Shown here one piece after another: positions 51,027-60,000 of a DNA stretch of 64,000 bases. The first letter of the stretch is position 1, and each line of letters opens with the position of its first letter. The position numbers were made by a program, and so were the translations under genes. The notes under the pieces are model-generated. The model did no database searches. It had not been told where the DNA came from and saw only the letters and a list, made by a program, of their open reading frames with translations. The DNA comes from Collinsella aerofaciens (GTDB lineage: Bacteria > Actinomycetota > Coriobacteriia > Coriobacteriales > Coriobacteriaceae): NCBI RefSeq assembly GCF_015558785.1, contig NZ_JADMOP010000004.1:45707-109706 (forward strand), read 5' to 3'.

Positions 51027-52706
51027 ATGGCAGAGTTTATCTACCAGATGTATCAGGCTCGTAAGGCCCATGGCGACAAGGTGATCCTTGACGACGTGAC
51101 CCTGAGCTTCTACCCCGGTGCCAAGATCGGCGTCGTGGGCCCCAACGGTATGGGCAAGTCGACCCTGCTCAAGATCATGGCCGGCATCGAGGAGGTCTCC
51201 AACGGCGATGCCAGGCTTACCCCCGGCTACACCGTGGGCATCCTGCAGCAGGAGCCGCCGCTTGACGACGACAAGACCGTCATCGAGAACGTGCGCATGG
51301 CGTTTGGCGACATGATCGCCAAGGTCGATCGCTTCAACAAGATCGGCGAGGAGATGTGCGATCCGGACTGCGACATGGACGCCCTCATGGCCGAGATGGG
51401 AAAGCTCCAGGACGAGATTGACGCCGCCGACGGCTGGGATATCGATTCCAAGCTCGGCCAGGCCATGGACGCCCTGCAGCTGCCCGATTCCGACATGCCG
51501 GTCAACGTGCTCTCTGGCGGCGAGCGCCGTCGCGTGGCCCTGTGCAAGCTGCTGCTCGAGGCTCCCGACCTGCTGCTGCTCGACGAGCCCACGAACCACC
51601 TGGACGCCGAGTCGATCCTGTGGCTCGAGCACTTCCTGCACAACTACCAGGGCGCGGTGCTTGCCGTCACACACGATCGCTACTTCCTGGATAACGTTGC
51701 CGAGTGGATCTGCGAGGTCGACCGCGGTCACCTTTATCCCTACAAGGGCAACTACTCCACGTATCTGGAGACCAAGGCCGCCCGTATCGAGGCACAGGGC
51801 AACCGCGACGCCAAGCTCGCCAAGCGCATGGAGGCCGAGCTCGAGTGGGTGCGCAGCTCGCCCAAGGCCCGTCAGGCCAAGAACAAGGCCCGTCTGGCCC
51901 GCTACGAGGAGATGGAGGCTGAGGCGCGCGCAAGCCAGAAGCTCGACTGGACTGACATTCGCATCCCTGTGGGCCCGCGTCTGGGCAACAAGGTGCTCGA
52001 GGCCCATCATCTGCACAAAGAGTTCGATGGCCGCGTGCTCATCGACGACCTTTCGTTCACCCTGCCGCGTAACGGCATCGTGGGCGTCATCGGTCCCAAC
52101 GGTGTGGGTAAGACTACGCTCTTCAAGACCATCGTGGGTTTGGAGCCGCTGACTTCGGGCGAGCTCGAGGTGGGCGAGACCGTCAAGATTTCTTACGTCG
52201 ACCAGAACCGTTCCGGCATCGACCCCGATAAGAACCTATGGGAGGTCGTCTCGGACGGCCTAGACCACATGATGGTCGGCGAGACCGAGGTTCCGAGCCG
52301 CGCGTACGTGGCGAGCTTTGGCTTTAAGGGCCAGGACCAGCAGAAGCGCGCTGGCGTACTCTCCGGTGGCGAGCGCAACCGTCTGAACTTGGCGCTTACG
52401 CTCAAGCAGGGCGGCAACTTGCTGCTCCTCGACGAGCCCACGAACGACCTCGACGTCGAGACGCTGTCCTCGCTCGAAGCGGCGCTGCTCGAGTTCCCGG
52501 GCTGCTCGGTGGTCATTAGCCACGATCGTATGTTCCTGGACCGCGTTGCCACGCACATTCTGGCGTGGGAGGGCACCGACGAGAATCCGGGCAACTGGTA
52601 TTGGTTCGAGGGCAACTTCGAGGCCTATCAGGCCAACCGCATCGAGCGCCTGGGCGAGGATGCAGCCCAGCCGCATCGTATTCACCGTAAGCTGACGCGC
52701 GACTAG
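51027..52706 (+). CDS. ettA: Energy-dependent translational throttle protein (ABC-F ATPase)
   Basis: This 559-aa cytosolic ABC-F protein has two ATPase domains. The first has GPNGMGKST near residue 39, LSGGERRRVALC and LLLLDEPTNHLD; the second has GPNGVGKTT near 357, LSGGERNRLNLA and LLLLDEPTNDLD. The linker contains the charged KAARIEAQGNRDAKLAKRMEAELEWV helix pair that reaches the tRNA. EttA gates ribosome entry into elongation according to ATP/ADP. The length and motifs match EttA rather than resistance ABC-Fs. Confidence 0.94.
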   Translation: MAEFIYQMYQARKAHGDKVILDDVTLSFYPGAKIGVVGPNGMGKSTLLKIMAGIEEVSNGDARLTPGYTVGILQQEPPLDDDKTVIENVRMAFGDMIAKVDRFNKIGEEMCDPDCDMDALMAEMGKLQDEIDAADGWDIDSKLGQAMDALQLPDSDMPVNVLSGGERRRVALCKLLLEAPDLLLLDEPTNHLDAESILWLEHFLHNYQGAVLAVTHDRYFLDNVAEWICEVDRGHLYPYKGNYSTYLETKAARIEAQGNRDAKLAKRMEAELEWVRSSPKARQAKNKARLARYEEMEAEARASQKLDWTDIRIPVGPRLGNKVLEAHHLHKEFDGRVLIDDLSFTLPRNGIVGVIGPNGVGKTTLFKTIVGLEPLTSGELEVGETVKISYVDQNRSGIDPDKNLWEVVSDGLDHMMVGETEVPSRAYVASFGFKGQDQQKRAGVLSGGERNRLNLALTLKQGGNLLLLDEPTNDLDVETLSSLEAALLEFPGCSVVISHDRMFLDRVATHILAWEGTDENPGNWYWFEGNFEAYQANRIERLGEDAAQPHRIHRKLTRD

Positions 52707-52709
52707 ATC

Positions 52710-52736
52710 GTTACGCGGTTTTCCAAACCGCGTAAC
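52710..52736 (+). terminator. Hairpin immediately after ettA
   Basis: A perfect 12-bp stem GTTACGCGGTTT/AAACCGCGTAAC with loop TCC sits 3 nt after the stop. No T run follows. A related hairpin follows dapH at 62538-62564 on the minus strand. Confidence 0.7.
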
Positions 52737-52747
52737 TGCTCGACGCC

Positions 52748-52850
52748 GCGCGGGTCGCAAGCACCCCATCTTGCCGTTCAAGCCGTCGCTCGCGTATCGA
52801 AGTACGCGTCGCTCCTCTTTCACGGCAACCTGGGGCACTTGCGGCCCGCT
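52748..52850 (+). ncRNA. Structured 3'-flanking element, copy A
   Basis: Three nested helices can be drawn. P1 pairs GCGGGTCGCAAGCACCCCA with 52831-52849; P2 pairs TTGCCGT (52771-52777) with ACGGCAA (52822-52828); P3 pairs GCGTAT with GTACGC around CGAA. The single-stranded CTCCTCTTTC and TCAA-CGTCG are shared with copy B near dapH, whose helices differ by compensatory changes. It is therefore probably a selected RNA or DNA structure; its role is unknown. Confidence 0.65.
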
Positions 52851-52880
52851 CGCTGTTGGTTACGCAACATCAACAAATAA

Positions 52881-52916
52881 AAACGGCTCAAATCCTGATT
52901 TGGATTTGAGCCGTTT
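52881..52916. terminator. Bidirectional terminator
   Basis: A perfect 15-bp stem AAACGGCTCAAATCC/GGATTTGAGCCGTTT with a 6-nt loop lies just after the stop of the minus-strand gene that ends at 52921, with A/T tracts at both ends. Confidence 0.88.
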
Positions 52917-52920
52917 GTCG

Positions 52921-54186
52921 TTACTGCCCGGGTTCTTCGACTTTATCGATGGCCCAGGTGGATCCGAGGCCACCGGTGGTGTTGCGGCGGACGCGCACGG
53001 TAACTTCGTGGCGCTCGCCGGCCTGCGTGTAGCGCAGGGGGAAGCTTGCGCGGTTTCGCGCGGCCTCGATAGTACCGCGCTCGCGGGCGATCCAGTAGTA
53101 CTCGCCGACGATGCCGAGGGTATCGGCGCCGTAGGGGAGATAGGTCGACAACTGGTGCAGAAGCGGGCCGGGGCAGAAGACCTCGGTTGCGAAATCGACG
53201 GGGAAGTCCTCAGGGATGGTCGGTGCTGCGGGCGCGGGGACCGGAGCCGGTACAGGTGCGGATGTGGACTCGATGACGGGTACAGACTCAGGCACCGGTT
53301 CCGGATTAACTGCGGAATCTGTCGGTTCCACGGAGACGGATGTGTCTTCAGTCTCGGTTTTGGCATCGGCTTCTGGGGCGTCCTCCGCCTCGATAGACGG
53401 CTTTGCCTCGATGGGCGTGGATGCCATGGTGGTGATGCCGGCGTTGGCGTTCTCGGGGTCATAGACGACCGTGAGCGAGATGGCAGGCTGCGGTACCTCG
53501 GGCTCCGATGCCGCCTCGGCAGCGTCCTGTTCTGTGGGCTCTTCGGGCTGATTGTCCTCAGCCTCGTCGCCAAAGACATCGCTGTTTTGGAACGCAGGCG
53601 TTTCGGATAGGTTAGCGGCTTCTTCGGCTGTCGACTTGGGAGCCTCGTTGAGCTCGGCAGTGGCTTCCTGCTCGGATATGACTACGGGCTCGGTCGTGGC
53701 AGCGATTTCGGTTTCGGCTTCTGCCGTTACCTCAATAGCGACTTCGATCTCTGTCTCGGGCTCGGGTTCCGGCACGACTTCAACCATGGCTTCGGGCTCG
53801 GGACGCTTAACGTGCTTGGGGCGCACGGCCTTGAGGTCCTTCTCGCCGCGCTTTTTCTTTTTGTAGGACTGCTTGGCGCCCTTGGCAGCTTTGGGCTTGT
53901 CCTCGCCTTTGGCAAGGGCGGCATCCCAAGCCTCGTTGGCGATGACGGTGGCATACAGGCGACCGCCCTTAAAGACAGTCAGCTTAATGCAGTCGTCGAG
54001 CTCCTCGAGCAGCTCGCGCGTGGACTCAAAGCCCAGGTCATATGCGACCATGTCACCAGCGGCGAGTGCCTCCTCGACCTGCGTCATAAACGTTTGCTTG
54101 CCGCACCCAATCGCGTCGCGCAGCAGGCGATACAGATAGATGTGGTTGCCCAGCGATAGCGTGGGCTTAACTATTGTCTTGCTCAT
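52921..54186 (-). CDS. Unknown protein with long acidic Pro/Glu/Ala linker
   Basis: 421 aa, apparently cytoplasmic. Residues 1-95 form a folded domain (LGNHIYLYRLLRDAIGCGKQTFMTQVEEALAAGDM, GFESTRELLEELDDCIKLTVFKGGRLYATV). A basic Lys-rich stretch (95-130) is followed by ~190 residues of Glu/Pro/Ala/Thr-rich low complexity. A conserved-looking C-terminal domain (~90 aa) begins IPEDFPVDFATEVFCPGPLLHQLSTYLPYG. I recognise no family. The layout of two domains on a disordered tether suggests a scaffold or nucleic-acid-binding role, which is speculative. Confidence 0.7.
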   Translation of the reverse strand: MSKTIVKPTLSLGNHIYLYRLLRDAIGCGKQTFMTQVEEALAAGDMVAYDLGFESTRELLEELDDCIKLTVFKGGRLYATVIANEAWDAALAKGEDKPKAAKGAKQSYKKKKRGEKDLKAVRPKHVKRPEPEAMVEVVPEPEPETEIEVAIEVTAEAETEIAATTEPVVISEQEATAELNEAPKSTAEEAANLSETPAFQNSDVFGDEAEDNQPEEPTEQDAAEAASEPEVPQPAISLTVVYDPENANAGITTMASTPIEAKPSIEAEDAPEADAKTETEDTSVSVEPTDSAVNPEPVPESVPVIESTSAPVPAPVPAPAAPTIPEDFPVDFATEVFCPGPLLHQLSTYLPYGADTLGIVGEYYWIARERGTIEAARNRASFPLRYTQAGERHEVTVRVRRNTTGGLGSTWAIDKVEEPGQ

Positions 54187-54324
54187 GGCAAATCTCCTCT
54201 TTACACACCAAAGCATCTTACCATCGCGCGGGGCTTGCCATCTCGTCGCCCAAGGCAAACGGGCGCGACCGTTGCCGGTTCGCGCCCGTTATGCAGGTCG
54301 GTTATCTATGAGGGGCAAACGTGC

Positions 54325-55269
54325 TTAGTTGCCCGATGCCGTGTCTTGGCTCGAGCTGTCTGATGCCGTGCCGGAAGCGGTTCCGCTCGAGCTGTTGGTG
54401 TTGCTATTGTCGGTAGATCCCGTGCCCGATGCATTGCCGCTCGTCTGGTCGCCTGTGCTCGGTTGAGAGCCGTCAGTCGTTTGGCTTGAGTCGGTCGTGC
54501 TGGATTGCGTGCCGCCGCTGTTCGCAGAGGAATCAGCGCTCTGCGACTGATCGGGGGTGTTCGAGGACGAGTCGGTGGATGCGGAGGCGCCCTGCGAGTC
54601 GTCCTGCTGGCTTTGCGATTGACCGGTGTTATCCGCGTCGTGCTCGGTCGTGCGCGACGAAAGGATTGGCTCGGGACGCTCGCCCAGACCCTCACCGGCG
54701 GTGGTGATAAGGATGGCACCGGTGCAGGCGATGACCGCGACGATGGCGATGGCGATCGAGAAGATGATGACCTTCTTTTGCGTCTGGCTGCGCTCTGCCG
54801 CCGCCTTGGCGCGCAGGCTGTTGGGAGCGACGCGTGCCGTGGTCGCGCGCCCCGCAATCTGGCGCATCTCTTGCGTAGTCGCGGCGCCGCCCAGGTGCTC
54901 CTCGGCATTAAATTCAACGGGCTCATAGGCGCCGGCGGGGTAGTCGACGTCGGCGTGCGTACCTTTGAGGGCTTTGGCGCTGGCAGAGATAAAGTGGCGG
55001 TAGACCTGCGAGGACACAACGGTGATGACCGAGCTCACGGCGGCGCCGATCACCGATCCGGCGATACCGATTTTGGAAGCAAGCGCGACGCTCGTGGCGG
55101 CGGCTGCAGCGCCGGCGATGATTTGGGGAATGGAAATGTCGTCGAACAGGCCCTTTTTGGGCGCGATGGCCATGGTCTGTCCGATGGAATGGTTTTCGTG
55201 AACGCCGTTGTTGAGCGCGGCCGGTGTCATGACGCGTGTGCGCGGCGCGTCGGTGTACTTGGTTGTCAT
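54325..55269 (-). CDS. Membrane protein with long Ser/Thr/Gln-rich extracellular tail
   Basis: 314 aa. A cytoplasmic N-terminus is followed by a hydrophobic glycine/alanine-rich region (about 45-90, ISIPQIIAGAAAAATSVALASKIGIAGSVIGAAVSSVITVVSS). A second transmembrane helix (about 165-188, VIIFSIAIAIVAVIACTGAILITTA) precedes ~120 residues rich in Ser, Thr, Gln and Asp. This looks like a surface stalk. No family is recognised. GGGAGGG precedes the chosen ATG. Confidence 0.7.
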   Translation of the reverse strand: MTTKYTDAPRTRVMTPAALNNGVHENHSIGQTMAIAPKKGLFDDISIPQIIAGAAAAATSVALASKIGIAGSVIGAAVSSVITVVSSQVYRHFISASAKALKGTHADVDYPAGAYEPVEFNAEEHLGGAATTQEMRQIAGRATTARVAPNSLRAKAAAERSQTQKKVIIFSIAIAIVAVIACTGAILITTAGEGLGERPEPILSSRTTEHDADNTGQSQSQQDDSQGASASTDSSSNTPDQSQSADSSANSGGTQSSTTDSSQTTDGSQPSTGDQTSGNASGTGSTDNSNTNSSSGTASGTASDSSSQDTASGN

Positions 55270-55472
55270 GCGGGACCCTCCCGGTGTAAATCTGCTTCGT
55301 TTCATGTAGCCATCAGGGTACCCACCAGATGTGAATCGTACGTGACATTTAACAGATACCATCAACTCATCAATAGCTCACCAAGTTGGTGGGATGCGGT
55401 TGCACCCGGCGGTTGAACTACAATAGGGCTTGCTAATTGTTGTGAATGGCGTCTACGCACGGGAGCATTCTT

Positions 55473-57452
55473 ATGAATCTTCACCTTTCTCAGTCTGATG
55501 GCTTTTTGCGTGTGGCGGCGGCGTCGCCGCAGATTCGCGTGGCCGATGTCGAAGGCAATGCCGAGGTTGCGCTGGCGGCTGTTCGCGAGGCTACCGAGCG
55601 CGGCGTTCGCGCGCTGGTGCTGCCCGAGCTCAACTTGTGCGGCTATACCGCGGCCGACCTGTTCCATAACCGCACGCTGCTGCATGCCTGTGAGGCCGCT
55701 CTGGTACATATCCTCGACGAGACTCGTGAGCTGCCGATTGTCTTTACCATCGGTCTTCCCGTTGCAGTTGCCGAGAATATCTACAACTGCGCCGCCGTGT
55801 GCTGCGCGGGCGAGCTTTTGGGTCTTACGGCCAAAAAGTATCTGCCCAACTATGGCGAGTTCTACGAGCGCCGCTGGTTTGCTCCGGCGCCTGCGGATCC
55901 CGTGTGGGTTGAATTTGCCGGTCAGGGTCCGGTTCCGCTGGGTTCGGGGCTTGTCTACCGCTGCTGTGATGAGGGCGCCGAGGACCTGGTGCTGGGCGTT
56001 GAGGTCTGTGAGGACCTGTGGGTGCCGGCGCCGCCTTCGACCGAGATGGCGCTTGCCGGTGCGACGGTGATTCTCAACCCGTCGGCCTCGGATGAGATTA
56101 TCGGTAAGGCAGACTATCGCCGCAGTCTCATCTCCAATCAGAGTGCGCGCCTGTACTGCGCCTATGCCTATGCGGATGCGAGCGAGGGCGAGTCCACGAC
56201 CGATATGGTCTTTGCAGGCGAGAACCTTACCTACGAAAACGGCTCCAAGCTCGCCGCCACCAAACTGCTTACCTGCGATATGGCCGTCGCCGATGTCGAT
56301 CTTGACCGTCTGGTTGCCGAGCGCCGTCGCTCGACGACGTGGACGCGCGCGGACGATGCGCCGGAGGCCACGACCGTTGAATTTTCGTTTGAGGGCGTGC
56401 TGGCAGACGAACCTGTCCTGCGCGATGCCTGCGATATCGACCGTGTCTTCCCCCGTGCGCCCTTTGTGCCGGCCGACCATGGCGACCTGGCCGAGCGTTG
56501 CGAGACCATCCTCGACCTGCAGACCGCCGGCCTCAAGACCCGCCTTGCCCATACGGGTACCAAGGCTGCAGTCATCGGTCTTTCGGGCGGCCTGGACTCC
56601 ACGCTGGCACTGCTCGTGACAGTTCGCGCCTTCGATGCACTGGGGCTGCCGCGCACCGGTATCACAGCCGTGTCCATGCCCGGCTTTGGCACGACGCATC
56701 GCACTAAGTCCAACGCCGAGTCGCTCGCTCACGACCTGGGTGTGAGCTTCCGCGAGGTTTCGATCCACGCGGCTGTGGAACAGCACTTCAAGGACATAGA
56801 GCACGATCCGACCGTGCAGGACGTGACCTACGAGAACAGCCAGGCCCGCGAGCGTACGCAGATTCTGATGGATCTGGCCAACCAGGCTGGCGGTTTTGTC
56901 ATCGGCACGGGCGACTTGTCGGAGCTGGCACTCGGTTGGGCTACCTATAACGGCGACCACATGAGCATGTATGCCGTCAACGCGAGCGTGCCCAAGACGC
57001 TTGTGCGCCATCTGGTGCGTTATGCTGCCGATGTCTTTGGCGGGCGTATTGCCGAGACGCTGCTCGACATCCTCGATACACCGGTGTCCCCCGAGCTTCT
57101 GCCGCCCACGGGCGACGGCGAGATTGCGCAGAAGACTGAGGATTTGGTGGGCCCGTACGAGCTGCACGACTACTTCCTCTACTACCTGCTGCGTTTTGGC
57201 TTTGAGCCGGGCAAGATCTACCGCATGGCGCTCAAGAGCTTCGAGGGCGTCTACGACGCCAAGACCGTCCACACGTGGTTGCGTACGTTCTACCGTCGCT
57301 TCTTTGCTCAGCAGTTTAAGCGCAGCTGCCTGCCCGATGGTCCCAAGGTGGGCTCGGTGACGCTCAGCCCGCGCGGCGATTGGCGTATGCCGAGTGACGC
57401 CAGCTCGCGTCTGTGGCTTGCGCAGATCGATGCGCTCAATGCAATTGACTAA
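55473..57452 (+). CDS. nadE: Glutamine-dependent NAD+ synthetase
   Basis: This 659-aa enzyme makes NAD+ from deamido-NAD using glutamine. An N-terminal nitrilase-like glutaminase domain (Glu in LPELNLCGY, Lys in AKKYLPNYGEFYE, Cys in GVEVCEDLW near 172) is followed by the ATP-pyrophosphatase synthetase domain with GLSGGLDSTLAL near 375 and GTGDLSELALGWATYNGDHMSMYAVN. GGGAG lies 7 bases before the chosen ATG; an ATG at 55446 has none. The length is that of actinobacterial NadE. Confidence 0.95.
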   Translation: MNLHLSQSDGFLRVAAASPQIRVADVEGNAEVALAAVREATERGVRALVLPELNLCGYTAADLFHNRTLLHACEAALVHILDETRELPIVFTIGLPVAVAENIYNCAAVCCAGELLGLTAKKYLPNYGEFYERRWFAPAPADPVWVEFAGQGPVPLGSGLVYRCCDEGAEDLVLGVEVCEDLWVPAPPSTEMALAGATVILNPSASDEIIGKADYRRSLISNQSARLYCAYAYADASEGESTTDMVFAGENLTYENGSKLAATKLLTCDMAVADVDLDRLVAERRRSTTWTRADDAPEATTVEFSFEGVLADEPVLRDACDIDRVFPRAPFVPADHGDLAERCETILDLQTAGLKTRLAHTGTKAAVIGLSGGLDSTLALLVTVRAFDALGLPRTGITAVSMPGFGTTHRTKSNAESLAHDLGVSFREVSIHAAVEQHFKDIEHDPTVQDVTYENSQARERTQILMDLANQAGGFVIGTGDLSELALGWATYNGDHMSMYAVNASVPKTLVRHLVRYAADVFGGRIAETLLDILDTPVSPELLPPTGDGEIAQKTEDLVGPYELHDYFLYYLLRFGFEPGKIYRMALKSFEGVYDAKTVHTWLRTFYRRFFAQQFKRSCLPDGPKVGSVTLSPRGDWRMPSDASSRLWLAQIDALNAID

Positions 57453-57520
57453 GGTTGGCTAAATTGAACCAATACGAGGGTTGCAAGCGTTACACTTTTG
57501 CAATCTGATGGCCCGTATCG

Positions 57521-57551
57521 CGCGGCGCTCTTGTCGGAGCGCCGCGTTTTT
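57521..57551 (+). terminator. Terminator between nadE and the aminotransferase gene
   Basis: A perfect 10-bp stem CGCGGCGCTC/GAGCGCCGCG with loop TTGTCG is followed by TTTTT. It lies 20 bp before the next ATG, so it could also attenuate that gene. Confidence 0.85.
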
Positions 57552-57570
57552 CATATCGAAAGGTGGCACC

Positions 57571-58734
57571 ATGCAGGCATCGCAGCGTCTCGACCGCTTT
57601 GGCGCGGAGGTCTTCGCCTCGCTCAACAACAAACTGCTCGCGCTGAAGGCTCAGGGCAAGACCATTTACAACATGAGCGTGGGCACGCCCGACTTTAAGC
57701 CGTACGGCCACGTGGTGGAGGCGCTCACACAAGCCGCCCAGGATCCCGAGATGTGGAAGTACGCCCTGCGCGACCTGCCCGAACTCAAGCAAGCCGTGTG
57801 CGATTACTATGAGCGTCGCTTTGGTGTCTCCGGCATTACGCCGTCCATGGTGCAGTCGTGCAACGGCACGCAGGAGGGCGTGGGCCATTTGGGCCTGGCC
57901 CTGCTCGATCCGGGCGACACTATTTTGGTTCCCGATCCGTGCTACCCGGTCTTTGAGGCGGGTGCCAAGATCGCCGATGCCAAGCTCGAGTACTATCCGC
58001 TGGTTGCCGAGCACAATTACCTGCCCTATGTGGCGGGCATCGATCCCGAAGTGGCCGATCGCGCCAAGTATATGATCGTGTCGCTGCCCGCCAACCCGGT
58101 GGGCTCGGTGGGCACGCCCGAGATCTACGAGGAGATCATCGCTTTTGCCCGCGAGCACGACCTGCTCATCGTCCATGACAACGCGTACTCCGACATCGTG
58201 TTCGACGGCGAGCCGGGCGGCAGCTTCTTGCAGTATCCCGGTGCGCTCGAGGTGGGCGTTGAGTTCTTCTCGCTCTCCAAGTCGTTTAACGTCACCGGTG
58301 CTCGCATCGGCTTTTTGGTCGGCCGCGAGGACGTGGTCTCTGCCTTTGCCAAGCTACGCAGCCAGATCGACTTCGGTATGTTCTTCCCGATCCAGAAGGC
58401 TGCTATCGCCTGCCTGAACGGTCCGCGTGATGAGGTCGAGGCGCAGCGTTTGAAGTACCAGGAGCGTCGCGATGCCCTGTGCGACGGTCTTGAGGGCCTG
58501 GGCTGGGAGCGTCCCAACGCGCATGGCTCCATGTTTGTGTGGGCCAAGCTTCCCGGTGGTCGCACCGATTCCATGACGTTTTGCGAGGAGCTCATGGAGA
58601 AGGCCGGTGTTGTGGTGACGCCGGGCGCGAGCTTTGGTCCTTCGGGCGAGGGACACGTGCGTATGGCGCTGGTTTTGCCGCCCGACCAGATCGCTTTGGC
58701 TGTCGAGGCCATCCGCGAAGCGGGCCTGTATTAG
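57571..58734 (+). CDS. Class I aminotransferase, diaminopimelate-type
   Basis: This 387-aa PLP enzyme has NGTQEGVGHLGLALLDPGDTILVPDPCYP near residue 110, SLPANPVGSVG near 175, the PLP Lys in SLSKSFNVTGARIGFLVG near 235 and the late GHVRMALVLPPDQI. It is closest by motif to LL-diaminopimelate/N-acetyl-diaminopimelate aminotransferases. Since dapH (acetylase branch) lies 4 kb away, it may provide the N-acetyl-diaminopimelate transamination step, but other 2-oxo acids cannot be excluded. AAAGGTGG precedes ATG. Confidence 0.82.
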   Translation: MQASQRLDRFGAEVFASLNNKLLALKAQGKTIYNMSVGTPDFKPYGHVVEALTQAAQDPEMWKYALRDLPELKQAVCDYYERRFGVSGITPSMVQSCNGTQEGVGHLGLALLDPGDTILVPDPCYPVFEAGAKIADAKLEYYPLVAEHNYLPYVAGIDPEVADRAKYMIVSLPANPVGSVGTPEIYEEIIAFAREHDLLIVHDNAYSDIVFDGEPGGSFLQYPGALEVGVEFFSLSKSFNVTGARIGFLVGREDVVSAFAKLRSQIDFGMFFPIQKAAIACLNGPRDEVEAQRLKYQERRDALCDGLEGLGWERPNAHGSMFVWAKLPGGRTDSMTFCEELMEKAGVVVTPGASFGPSGEGHVRMALVLPPDQIALAVEAIREAGLY

Positions 58735-58878
58735 AAAGCTATTTCGGCTCGTCAATAGCTCGAAACCGATTTCGTGCAGTTATTTTACGAATTCTGCAAA
58801 TAATTTCGGCAAACGGTCGATATTTGGCTGCGAATAGGAGCATAATCAAAGTCCCGATTGGATGTATTGGGATTACGG

Positions 58879-58914
58879 CAAGCCGCTCGGGTCGTTCCCG
58901 GGCGGCTTGTTTGT
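58879..58914 (+). terminator. Terminator-like hairpin in the ldh leader
   Basis: CAAGCCGCTCGGG pairs with CCCGGGCGGCTTG (one G-T) around a 5-nt loop and is followed by TTTGT. It lies 22 bp upstream of ldh. It may attenuate ldh or end the preceding transcript. Confidence 0.65.
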
Positions 58915-58935
58915 GGAGAGAGATGGGAGTTTCTA

Positions 58936-59886
58936 ATGGTTAACGAGAAGAAGGTCGCTATTGTCGGCTGCGGTTTCGTCGGTTCGTCTTCGGCGTTCGC
59001 GCTGATGCAGAGTGGTCTGTTCTCCGAGATGGTTCTCATCGACGTGGACAAGAACCGCGCTGAGGGTGAGGCTCTGGATATTGCGCACGGCATGACGTTT
59101 GCCGAGCCGATGAAGATCTACGCTGGCGATTATTCCGATGTCGCCGACGCCGCCATGATCGTCGTCACCGCTGGCGCTGCCCAGAAGCCCGGCGAGACCC
59201 GCCTGGACCTGGTCAACAAGAACGTTAACATCTTTAAGTCCATTATCCCCGAGATTAAGAAGTCCGGCTTCGACGGCATTCTGCTCATCGTCTCCAACCC
59301 GGTCGACGTTCTGACCTACGCCGCCATCAAGATGTCCGGCCTGCCCGAGGGCCATGTCATCGGCTCCGGTACCGTGCTCGACACCGGCCGTCTGCAGCAG
59401 ATGCTCGGCGCTCACGTCGAGGTTGACCCGCGCGACGTTCAGGCTTATGTCATGGGTGAGCACGGCGACTCCGAGTTTGTCGCTTGGTCCAGCGCCCAGG
59501 TTGCCGGCGTGCCGCTGAACACCTTCTGCGAGCTTCACGGTCATCTGGAGCATGAGGCTGCCGAGAAGCGCATCGCCGAGGACGTCAAGAACTCCGCCTA
59601 CACCATCATCGAGAAGAAGCACGCCACCTACTACGGCGTCGCCATGGCCGTTAAGCGCATCTGCACTGCCGTCATGCGCGATGAGCAGACCGTTCTGCCC
59701 GTTTCCTCGCTCATGGTGGGCGAGTATGGCCTGTCCGATCTTGCCATTTCCATGCCGACGGTCGTTGGCCGCGACGGCGTCGTCTGCCGCGTCCCCGTGC
59801 CGCTGAACGATGGCGAGCAGCATGAGCTCACCGCCTCTGCAAAGGCCCTCAAGGACATCATCGACAGCGTCGACTTCTCCTGCTAA
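58936..59886 (+). CDS. ldh: L-lactate dehydrogenase
   Basis: This 316-aa NAD-dependent fermentative enzyme reduces pyruvate to L-lactate. It has the Rossmann motif AIVGCGFVGSSSAFAL, the specificity loop AGAAQKPGETRLDLV with the lactate-type Gln, VSNPVDVLTY, and the catalytic His in GEHGDSEFVAWSS near 180. GGGAG precedes ATG. Malate dehydrogenase would carry Arg at the specificity site. Confidence 0.95.
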   Translation: MVNEKKVAIVGCGFVGSSSAFALMQSGLFSEMVLIDVDKNRAEGEALDIAHGMTFAEPMKIYAGDYSDVADAAMIVVTAGAAQKPGETRLDLVNKNVNIFKSIIPEIKKSGFDGILLIVSNPVDVLTYAAIKMSGLPEGHVIGSGTVLDTGRLQQMLGAHVEVDPRDVQAYVMGEHGDSEFVAWSSAQVAGVPLNTFCELHGHLEHEAAEKRIAEDVKNSAYTIIEKKHATYYGVAMAVKRICTAVMRDEQTVLPVSSLMVGEYGLSDLAISMPTVVGRDGVVCRVPVPLNDGEQHELTASAKALKDIIDSVDFSC

Positions 59887-59917
59887 ATGCGGCTCGTTTG
59901 AGCAACAGGCTACAATG

Positions 59918-59954
59918 AAGGCGCCCGGATCCATGTGACCCGGGCGCCTTTTTG
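59918..59954 (+). terminator. Terminator after ldh
   Basis: An 11-bp stem AAGGCGCCCGG with CCGGGCGCCTT forms around a short loop and is followed by TTTTT. Its T run abuts the direct repeat at 59952. Confidence 0.88.
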
Positions 59955-59983
59955 GTGCAAGGTAACCTGACCCCAATGCACCA
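59952..59983. repeat. 32-bp direct repeat, left copy
   Basis: It matches 61165-61196 at 27 of 32 positions (shared TTGGTGCA, AACCTG, CCCCAATGCA). Its own ends TGGTGCA and TGCACCA are complementary. The two copies flank one gene. Confidence 0.85.
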
Positions 59984-60000
59984 TAGTTGATGGGAGGGTC

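Noticed and set aside
55362-57272. 636-codon minus-strand frame opposite nadE
   Set aside because: Antisense shadow; the plus-strand frame has full NadE motifs.
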